Positions 49,409 to 60,300 of a stretch of DNA of 64,000 nucleotides are shown piece by piece (the first letter of the stretch is position 1; the number at the start of each line of letters is the position of its first letter). The stretch spans positions 5,138,651-5,202,650 of the forward strand of contig NC_085105.1 in the NCBI RefSeq assembly GCF_963422355.1, read 5' to 3'. The notes beneath the pieces are model-generated. The model saw only the letters and a list, made by a program, of their open reading frames with translations. It made no database searches and was not told where the DNA came from. Origin of the DNA: Corticium candelabrum. Taxonomy: Eukaryota; Porifera; Homoscleromorpha; Homosclerophorida; Plakinidae. Position numbers and translations under genes: made by a program.

Positions 49409-52400
49409 CACACACATGCACGTGCACACACACACACGCACGTGCACACACACACACGTGCACACACACACACGTGCACACACACACGCACGTGCACACA
49501 CACACACGTGCACACACACACACGTGCACACACACACACGTGCACACACACACACACGTGCACACACACGCATGTGCACGCACACACGCATGCAGCACAC
49601 AACTAATATTAAAGTAGTGATAAGTGTACTGTACTACATACACTACGTAAACACACCTAGTGCTGTGTTTCCAATGAATTCTGGCATTGCTACTTGAATT
49701 TAGACTATTAATTAAATAAAGCTATTACAGGAAAAAAGATTAAAATCTCTTTCAATTATCTGAAAAACTTAAAAATTAAACGTTGAATGGTTGGAGCATG
49801 TGCTCTTGCCATATCTTTGATGTAGACAGTCCAATGATATATGTGTGCGGGGACACACAAAACACTAGGATGTATGTGCGAGGAAACTTCTAACCCGGGG
49901 AAACACATATCACAGTAACAGCGGCTTCTATTTTCAACAAGTTTCTTCAGCTGCGGCTTCTAACTTTCTATTCGAGGGGCCCACTATTCGAAGAAATACA
50001 GTATTATGTTGTACTGTATGCCTCTTAAATTGTTAATATCAGTCACATAGTCGGGGAGGGGAGAAGGATGTAGTATATACATCCGGGAACTTGTATCATG
50101 TTACATTTAGTCATTGACCAGCATTTATGACTAACCAGTCATTCTTAAAATAGATCGACTTGAGTTAGCAATACCTGCTGTGTGCGTGCTAAGGATGCAG
50201 TTACTTGTGACACAGCACATCTCATCTCCACTGAATATAAACTGCCCATTTCTGACCTCGAATGGTACGCATGGAGTGTGTCGTTATCGTGGGCGACGTC
50301 AAAAAAGGCAAGAATTTTTTAGTATATCGAGGTCTTAAAATGCCTACATTTGTTTGCCAATGTACGCCCGTCGAATACCTGCCCCGTACGATACGCCTGT
50401 TCCCTGCAATGCCAGCAATGTCTTCAAAGTGACGACACAAAGTGACTGTCAAACTAGGCCTTTCTTCATGTAGGTCTCGCATACAATTACATTTTGACCT
50501 TTGCCGTCACACGTCGCATTCCATTGATGTCACAGCATCTGCTGCGAGCAGGAAGAAACTCGCTAGAAATCTCGAAAATGGCACCAAAACCAGGGTAAGG
50601 TTTCTCAGTGCCTTAGAAACTGTACAATGCATAGAAATATGCAGGGGCGAGTTTCTTTCGGCATCTAGAAGTGCGTCATTGGAAACATGCGCTAGACTCC
50701 ATCTTAACAGATTGTGATTTGTGATGTCTTATGCCGATCGAACCCGCCTCCATTCATGCATGAATTTCTATGGACGGCCCATTGGGTCTCCACCAAATTC
50801 AAACTGCCTGTTCCTGACATCAGATGGTTCAAGTTCCTGCTGCCTGGATATACTGGCTTGGACAAAATTATAGGGACACCCCTCAGTGGGTATGTAGCCG
50901 CACAATAATTACGTCACAATTTACCAATTAGCAATATTCCTAAGAACTTATTAGTTACCTCCTTGATCGTTAAATTTTTTTGAGAATACCGTAGACCCTA
51001 AATAGTTTTCTTTACGTTTCGCATTGCAGAAAAGAGAGCTAAAAGTGTATGAAGTCATGACTGTGTAAGCGTAGTAAGTTAGACTCTCTCTGATTTTGTT
51101 CAGTGACTTTTAAAAAGCCGGTTTTAATAACGTGAAGGAAAATTGAAGCCCTGTACCAGTTCCTCAGTATCGAGTGTTCCTGCCTCTCGCCCTCCTGATT
51201 GCGTCCAGACGTCACAGAAGACTTTCTGCCAAGTTCCGGACACGAGCGGCTGGAATCTGCTGCCACGCCTGTTGTAAAGCATTCCAGAGCTCAGCTACAG
51301 TCTTGGTTGGCGACGGTTGGCAGCAGTTTTGATTTCATGCCACCAGTTCTCAATCGGATTGGCGTCAGGCAATTTTGGCAGCCAGTCAAACAGCGTGACG
51401 TCATGCTGGCGTAGCAATTGTCTTGCTGACCAAGATGTGTGGATTAGAGCGATGTCCTGCTGGAAGACAAATTTTCTCCTATCAGTGCTGCTGCATCTGT
51501 AAGCATGTGCTCCTCAAGGACCTACTGGTACGCCGTGCTGTCCAAACAACCTTCCAGTTTCACCAGGGACTCCATAACATGCCAACACATCAATCCCCAC
51601 ACCATGCCAACACATCAATCACCACACCATGCCAACACATCAATCCCCACACCATGCCAACACATCGATCCCCATAGCCACGTGCTGGACAGTATGGTCA
51701 AAGCATTCAGGGAGAAATTGCTCCCCTTTGTGATGCCAAACGTACAGAGCACCATCGTTTCCTATGCTAACTTTGACTCATCTGTAAAAGAACAGATTTC
51801 CAGTTATCCAAAGTCCACCGTGTGTGAGTGGATGCCCATCCCAGTCACAAATGCCGATGGTTTCTGTTAGCAATGGTTTTTTCTAGGCCTCCAAGCGTTC
51901 ACTCCTGTCTCGCTGAGACGTCAACGGACTGTTTTCTCTCAACTGCTTACCAGTTTCATCAGCCAGCTGATACAAGAGCAGTCATGATGGTGCTCCGCAG
52001 TTCCGCAGTGCCATTCTCTTCAGTTGATTATCTTCCCGGGTTGTCGTTGCTTCCTACATCCATGTTGTTTTTCATAATTGCTGCTGCCATGGGAAATCCG
52101 TTGCAGGCACTGATGAACTGAATTCCTGAAGCGGCGAACGAAAGCTGCAATCTGATGCACAGAGTGGCCACCCGAGTGAAGGGCTTCAATTTTCCTTTGC
52201 GTTTTTGAACTCAACTGTTTGCCTCGAGGCATTGCTGCAACTTGGCAAATATTGGAACAAGACTCTGCAACTGCATGCAGCAGAATGTTCAGGCTAACGT
52301 ATCGCATGAGTTTGGCAGTCTCAAGAGCAGTGGTTTTGTGCAGAGGACATTTTGGCTGTAGCAGTTTGACATTTTGCTACGTAAAACATGGACCAGAAGT

Positions 52401-54120
52401 GGCATGTCAGTGTTCTTTTGTCACTGTAACTTTTTAGTTTTTGTCTTAGTAGGATTATTTTGTAATTAATTAGTAACACACGGTTTTTTGAATACGTTGA
52501 AGTTTGTTTACTGCTTAAAATGGCAAGACTATTCAAATTGTGATGACATGCGTGAAATTAATGCGCAAAAACAGAAGATTCGAAAATAAGCGTCCAAGTG
52601 CGAAAAATGTGCACAAAGACAAGAAAAGTAAAAATGGCCGTCTTCTACTTAAAAAAAGCTAGATGTGCAGTAGGGAGTCAGTACAGCTGCTATCATGAAC
52701 TTAAGCTCCTCCGAATGAAAAAGAAATTTGAAAATATTAGGTTTTGCTAAAGAAACATTCAATGCCAAAGTTAACCACATACAAAAATGTAAGGTGTCTC
52801 TATAATTTTGTCCAAGTTTGTGGATTGTTAGTTAATATCCCGTTGAAGACAAATTAAAATATAACCAAGTGTCCTGTTTCGAAAATCCCATTCACAAATC
52901 AAAAAGGCAATTAGCCCGGGCAAAGAACAGGATCTGTAACGGCATATATTCTATTATAAGATAATCGATGTCAGAACAGGATCATTGAAAGGGATATAAC
53001 TCTGAACGAAATTCTTCATGAGAATTCTGTCCGGTTGCTAATTCTTCAGAACGGAGTAAAATGCATGTGAACAAGATATACTTAATCAATGATAAAATGT
53101 CAGAACAAGATATACATGCAACAACATCAATTTGCATACAACATAGAATGGGCCAGTGAGCTTATATATATATATATATATCCTATACTATAATACGCGA
53201 ACCCTTGGGAACACCCACTTCCATCTGTCTACATGTCTGTCTGTCTGTAACGTGCCAATCGACACGATGTCGGTCTCGGATCGTCGCAAAATACGGTGGG
53301 CCGGTCGAGATCGCAAGTCCGAGACAAACGATCGTGTCGGATTTCGCCTTGACTGCCTCCTACGGCCCAAAACAAAACTTTGGTGGCCTGAAATGAGATG
53401 CTTGGAAGTTTGTTTATTCAATTGACCGAGTATGCGGATGGACTCACACCCGCTATCGTACACCATTCTAATTCTCTCATCTACAGTGTGAGGATGCGCC
53501 GGGTGTAGTCAGAGTAAGCTGGCCGGCTCACCGGGCCGCTTGTGCCTGTGTGCATCCATGTGGTACTAAATGTGTCTTCGCGGAAGTAATGTCATTCTCC
53601 ACGAATAGATCATGACGTTTTAGGTGGGAAGAGTCTGAGATGGGGATGCTGGAAAATGCATAGTCTGAGATGAACAGTCACGTCAGATTGCTTCGGGGGC
53701 TGAAATTAACCTAAAATTAGATTGCTACGTGAATGTGTCTTCGCGGAAGTGCCGAGCACGCAGATATGACGTGAATTGAGGTACGCAGGAGATTGAGATA
53801 CGCGGGAGATTGAGATGCGCAGAGATGAACGGTCGAGTCGGATTTCGGCCAGAAACAAGACTTTGGCGTTCTGAAATGAGATGAGCCAGAGTTTGTTTGC
53901 TCAATCAATTAACCAAGTACGTGGCTGTGACGTGCGCTCGCCAGCCACTGTACGCCATCCTCTAATTCCCAGAGTGCAAGATGTGCCGGCTCACCGGGTC
54001 ACTTTTGAGTGCATGCGTGCGTCCGTGTGTCACGGAAGGTGCGTCTTCTTTGCAGAAGTGGCATAGAACGATAGCTTGCCACCGCCCAGATTGCCACCGC
54101 CCATAGGTCGGGTAGTACTA

Positions 54121-54163
<43 letters not shown>

Positions 54164-54212
54164 ATATTATATGTATATATATATATATTATATGTATATA
54201 TATATATATATA

Positions 54213-54243
<31 letters not shown>

Positions 54244-54281
54244 CATATAATATATATATATATACATATAATATATATATA

Positions 54282-54339
<58 letters not shown>

Positions 54340-57300
54340 AAGAGCTGTCTGTCTGTCTGTCTGTGTATCTGTGTGTAGGAGAGAATCTCCAAGAAAGGCG
54401 AGTCTGATGTCCACCAAATTTGCCCCTCGCACGCCAAAACAACAGAGGTCGAAAGTGAAGCTGTTGTCGTCTTCAAGAGTTCTCCTGGGACGATGTGATT
54501 TCCTGCCGATAGAACCCACCTCCACTCACGCACGAATATCTCTGGAATGGCACCTCAGATCTCCACCAAATTAAAAATGCCCATTCCTGACATTGGATGG
54601 TACGTGCGGAGCGTGTTGTTTATTGCAAGCAACATCAAAAAGACAAGATATTTTAGTATATCCAAGTCTTGGAAATATATACCTACATGCGTTCGTCCGT
54701 GTAAGCACATCGAATAGCTGCCACGTTTAATACACCTGTTCCCCACAACAGCAGTAACATCTCTAAAGCAACGACCTCCAACAGGACGATCAAAATGGTG
54801 AGTCAGACGATTCGTGACTTGGCATATATATATATAGGGAACAGATTATCCGAGTCAGTACGTCACTGCACGTGACTCCACGTTCCTGCTACCCGGATAT
54901 ATATTTTCCTGACGTGATTCGCATCGAGTAGATGCCAGGTTCGACATACCTGTTCCCTGCAACGTCAGCAATGTCTTTGAAGTAAAGCAATGTCCAACGA
55001 GACTGTCAAAATGGCTTCAACAAGATTAACTAACAATCAATAATCCAATCAAAGGGATTTTTGAAATGGGAGATTCAGTTACATTTCTTTGTCTTCAACA
55101 GCATATTAACTAACAATCAATAATCTCAAAACAAGATATCCCTCAACAGGATATAAATCTAAATGAAATTCTTCATGAGAATTCTGTCCGGCTGCTAATT
55201 CTTCAGAGATACACTTCATGATAAATTTAAACGAGATACTCATTCAACAACAGATAAATTTTATACATTGAGATACATACATACTCAATCCTTGCTAATT
55301 TCTCAGAATATAATTGAACAGGATATAATTGAACGGGATATAATTGAACTGGATATAACTCTGAATTCTTCAGTCAGAACAGAGCAAAAATACATGTAAA
55401 CGCGGGATCCGCATGCAACAACATAAACTTGCATACAACGTTAAATTAATTAAAAAAACTTTATCAGAATTCTGTCAGCAGCCGCTAATTTCTTTAAATA
55501 AGATATACTTCATGAATGCATACAATGATAAATTAATTAACTAATAACAACTAATAATCTAATCTACCCGAGCGAGACTGAGCCAGTGAGCTAGTAAGCA
55601 TATAAAGTAAAGCATATTAGGCCACACCAAATATATTTTGTGTTTCATGACAGCAACCAACACAATTATTCAAGACTATAATAATTAGTTTGCTTAAATT
55701 GTTTGATATTGACAACAGTGCTACGTCTGTCTCTTATTCCTGCAGCGTTCATGTATGTTTATAGAGACTCTACGTCACTTGCTTGCCTATGCTACTGTAG
55801 CAGAGGACTTTCAGTTCCATAGTAAAAGCTGGAGAGTGGAGCACCCCCTACATGATCACACTAGTATACATGCCAATGGCTGGTGTTTGCAATAATTAAG
55901 TGCTGGTCAGGTTTGACCTGCGCCTTGCCTCAGGAGCTCCATAGGACACAAAACAACACTCTTCCAAAAATTATGATGAAATCATCAGACTCAAGATCTT
56001 CGAGTGTCATAGTCGTGAACTAGAGGCAAGTAGTCCCGGGGTCCACCCCCAAAAGATGCTTCTTTCATGTACTTTTACGTTATTAGTACAAGGTAGCTGT
56101 AAGACTTTCAACTGCTGTTATTTATTCTAAAGAAAATTTTTGTAGTGTTTTACGTGCCTACTGGTGTCCCAAATTGTTGTTCTGAAACACACGGTGTTCT
56201 AAAAGATGTCACATATACTTCATAAACCCCAGACACTGATTAAATTAGCTGACAGTATTGTCATCTGTGCCTCTGCAACAATTTCTACGTCAGTACTGTA
56301 ACATCAGTAATTACATGTGCAACATGTCGTTTCCATTCGCTTGGCAGTAATGTGTTGGATTCTTTCGGTTGCAAGTTTCTTTACTCCTACCATAGTTAAG
56401 TACTGAATACTGCACTGCATGCTTGCACTGCATTACAAACCCCATGATTGACATCAACACAACGTCCTGGATTAAAATTTTGACAACCTGGAAACTCATC
56501 AAATGACTAGTTGGACCAATTTTTTTGAGCCCTTGTAATTAGTGATAGGCTGTGTAGTGATTATTCAAGAAAGTGGTACTACATCAATTAGCTAGTACTA
56601 TATCAGGTGTATGCACATTGGTGTTTACTAAATTAGACACCGTACACATTTAGGACTTCATCTCCCATTGCTTTCAAGATCCCTTCCTCCCAACACTCGC
56701 TATAGCTCCACTAAGACTAGTCTCTCGTAGCCAGACCCTGCAGCCACATCCTATTTCCAGGTGGGAAGCCCGGAAATATTATGCAGGGGTATGTATCTGA
56801 GGCCTTAGAGAAAAGGCACAGCGACAGGGTCTGGCTACACGAGACTACACTAACGCTACTAGTCTCACGCAGTCAGCCCTCCCCCTTTGATATCCATTGG
56901 CAAGAAGAGAGTCTGGTACAATTGCTTCAATGTTGCTGTGTTGCCGCTTCACCAATAAATGGTGAATACTGCAGTGAGCTAAGTGGTTGTTTATAGAAGT
57001 CAGGTAATCCTGGCTAATTACTGATGGAAACGCTGTCGTATTTCAGAACTCTTCATGTCTTGGTTTCAGTCCAGTTCTCTGTAAGAACGTCACCTTTGAC
57101 CAAGCTGGTAAGTGTTTTGGCAAAAGGAAGCACCACTACCAGAGCAGAAAAATCCTGTCGTTGTCATTCTACCCAGCTGTAAGAGGGAGGGACTGGCTAC
57201 CATCTGGCTATAAGCCAGCCTTTCACCTTTACAGCCGGTCTGAGCCCTAGTCAGCCCCTCCCCCTTACAGCAGGATAGAATAAGAACGACAAGAATTTTT

Positions 57301-60300
57301 CCGCTCTGGTGGTGTTTCTTTTTGCCAAAACGCTTACCAGTTAGGACAAAGCCTTTAGGGGTAACTTTAATACAAAAATCAAAAATTATTTTATAGCATT
57401 TTTTGTTAGTTCATAACGTCCGTACGCCCCAAAAAATTCTTATTTCTAAAGTTACATTCGTGAAATATCGAGACGCAAACAAGCTTCCGATTGTTTATAT
57501 CCGGTATAGTAGGCGTACTTGCCGTGACGTATCAGCAAGAACGAAAGTGGCTACCACTCACGCAGGTAATAGTACACCTCTCGTTGTCTGCTAGCTGCAG
57601 TAATGTGCTCAGAAAGAAAATGCAGCTTTGATTCACTTCTCCAATAATGCCAAGATGTGAAGAAAATGGGCAGCATGAGTGAAACAGGCGAGAAATCAGT
57701 GGAAATGGGCTAACCGCATGTTCAGACCCGTCTAGTGCAGATTCTCCGCCGGAATGATTCGAAACGGAGGATAACGTTACTATGAGGCTTTGGGCTTTTA
57801 TCCAAGCTAACTGGACGGAAGCCTTAGGCATCAAGCTGCACTGGCAATTTGTACTAGGAAGCCATTGCAACGTGACAACGTGAATTCAACAAACAGAATG
57901 AGAAAGCTGAAAGCGTGAGAAATGAAGAGTAATTCCTGTACAATTCTAACGATCGATAGAGTTGCTTGTGACAATTTTCTACATTAGATACTGTGTGGAA
58001 TCAAAGAAATGCATGAACCTCTCTTGATGTTAGTATGGATCTAATAATACGTAGACAATGCTGAAGAATCTGATCGGTGTCCTGGTGTTGGTCCAGTATG
58101 TAGCATTGGCTGGTATAAGAATGCAAAGTTGGTTACAATGGTAATTGTTATTATTATTGTTGTTCTTGCTGTTGTTGGTAGTGGTGGTGCGTTTCTGGTT
58201 TGTATAATTACTGTCTATGTAATTAAAATGTCTTGCAGAATGGCATTATTTTTTCTTTTCTGTTGTCTTCACACTTTGTTAGAAATGCTAGCACACATTC
58301 ATACATAGAATATCCATTGCTTACAATATCATACAAACAATTGTAAAAGTAATGTTGCTTTTACAGATTGTTGCTGGCTGCTCTAAATATAATCAAAACT
58401 CTGAGGTCACAAGCCAAACATCAGAAAGCACTATGAGACACTATAGAGTATCTCAAGTAACAGAAAGTAGGATGTTAATTCTTTACTACGAAACCTGCTG
58501 TCAATAATTATGGTTAGGTGACATTTGAAAGATACTTGTCTCTGGCACTAACAGTGAATGGTGTAATTTTTGTTTGTAGGTTGTGAGTGTTGAAACTTCT
58601 GAGATTGTAATCAATTATCAACAATACCTCACACCCATCCTTTTGCAGTAGTTTCAACATCCTCATAAATTAGAGAATCATCAGGGAGATTTCATAATCT
58701 TGTTTGCTCTGACCATGGGCAACTAATTCTCAAATATTTTGTTTGTTTATGAAAAGGTGAGAAGAAGCCAGTTAGATTTAACTCATGTTTTTCCAACCTA
58801 TTTCCAGCACACGGAGTCTTGTGAGTTGGTGATATACTAACTGTCATTGTGTGGTATCTCCTGCACAATGAAGCTCATCTCTTCCATGTTCTAGTAGTAT
58901 CAAAAATAATCTAAAATGTAGAAAATTGACATCGCTAGAATAGTACAGGACTTACCCTTCTTTTCTTACGCTTTCTTTCAGCCTTTCTCCTCTTCTATAT
59001 TGGTTGACTTTCTTGCACTGTCACGTTGCAATGACTTCCTAGTACAAACCACGGGTGCAGTTTGGTGCTTTAGGCTTCACTCTCCGTTTAGCTTGGATAA
59101 AGCCCAAAGCCTCATAGTAATGTTATCCTCCGTTTCGAATCATTCCGGCTGAGAATACGCACTAGACAGGTCTGAACGTGCAGTTGGCCCATGATGGGCC
59201 GGCCATTCCACCAATTTCTCGCTTGTTTCATTCGCACTACCATTTCTTTCACATCTTAGCATTATTGGGAAGCGATTCAAAGCCACACTTTCTTTCTGAG
59301 CACACTACAGCAGCCAGCAGGCAACGAGAGGTGTACTATCTCGTAAGACATTTGTATTGACTGCATGCACGGTAACCACTTCTGTTCCTGCTAATATATC
59401 ACAGCAGGTACGCCTACTATACAGGATATAAACAGCTGGAAGCAAATTTGTGCCTCAATATCTTCATGAATGTAACTTCAAAAATAAGAATTATATTTTG
59501 GGGCGTATGGATACTAGGAAGTAACGAAAAATGAATTTTTGATTTTGCATGTCACTTGCCCTTTAAAAGGTGACGTTCTTACAGAAAACAACCACTTAGC
59601 TCACCGCAGTAGTCTGCCAGTAAAGCGGCAACACAACAACATCAAAGCAACTGTACCAGACCCATCCTCGCCAACAGAAGTCAAAAAGAGGGAGGGGCTT
59701 TTAGAAATGCAGGGTCATGGTCAGACATGCACACTTAAGCCAATCTCAAGTGAGGTAGCTTTTTCATCGTAGCTATTGTATGTAACATAAGTTCAAGTGC
59801 CCTGGTAAGAAAATCAGTTGCGATTGCCAGTAAGCTATTCAAATGCTGTTCGTACATTGTGCATGTGCAAGGTCAATAGATGAAAACTACTGCAAAACCG
59901 GCTATTTAGGTGTCAATTGATGGGCACGGCAGCAGTGTAAGCTTTAAACAATACAAATTTTCGGTGCTCACTGTGAACTGAGTGTGCTTGGTTACTCTGA
60001 AACAAAGACGTGACTATGGCAGATGCAACATATGGGAACGTGACGTGTGCTTTCTGGTCACATGCAGAGTGTAAGGAACTCCGATCTGGCTCAAAGTGCT
60101 ACGGTGCTTGTCGAATTTACCAAAACTGCAGTCTAGCAACCTTAGCTTGAGGTTTTAAAAGCCTAGAAATTTAGCTACCAGAGTCACGGTCTACCGCAAC
60201 CTCATACCACAACGTCTTGATCGTTCCAATTCAGGCTATAGAGAGACTTCAGTCAGTGTTGCCTTCAGTGCAAATTAGAGTGTCTAAGTTACTGAGTGTT

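Larger units (their letters stand above)
48688..50001. mobile_element. MITE-A nested in the Gypsy relic, TA duplication
   Basis: Ends CCGTATTTCTTCAAATAGTG and CACTATTCGAAGAAATACAG, flanked by TA at 48686-48687 and 50002-50003. Subterminal TTCTATTTTTAAC/GTTGCGGAACTGCGGCCTCT blocks are also inverted. No transposase. Contains MITE-B. Confidence 0.82.
45524..50212 (+). mobile_element. Gypsy LTR retrotransposon relic, RT deleted
   Basis: LTRs 45524-45669 and 50069-50212 (TGTAGTATATA...TTACTTGTGACA), with a polypurine tract GGGGAGGGGAGAAGGA just before the 3' LTR. Plus-strand gene order: gag ([19 protein letters not shown], 45683-45952), zinc knuckle [14 protein letters not shown] (about 46355), protease DTGV (46650), [10 protein letters not shown] (47085), then directly RNase H ([17 protein letters not shown], 47165), integrase ([20 protein letters not shown] at 47645, [40 protein letters not shown]) and a C-terminal tail to 48669. 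The reverse transcriptase domain is missing between DWF and RNase H. Several stops and frameshifts. Inserted in a RE1 repeat and itself hosting MITE-A. Inactive. Confidence 0.85.
56860..59745. mobile_element. Compound foldback of the TAGTCTCG family
   Basis: Outer arms 56860-57100 and 59566-59740 are inverted: TTGCTGTGTTGCCGCTTCAC / GTAAAGCGGCAACACAACAA and CTGTAAGAACGTCACCTTT / AAAGGTGACGTTCTTACAG. It resembles the arms at 26541. Two further inverted-repeat elements lie between the arms. No transposase. Confidence 0.7.

Noticed and set aside
53156-53466. Overlapping open frames on both strands near 53.2 kb and 63.3 kb
   Set aside because: They lie in the dispersed RE2 repeat, are not conserved in frame between copies, and lack splice signals.
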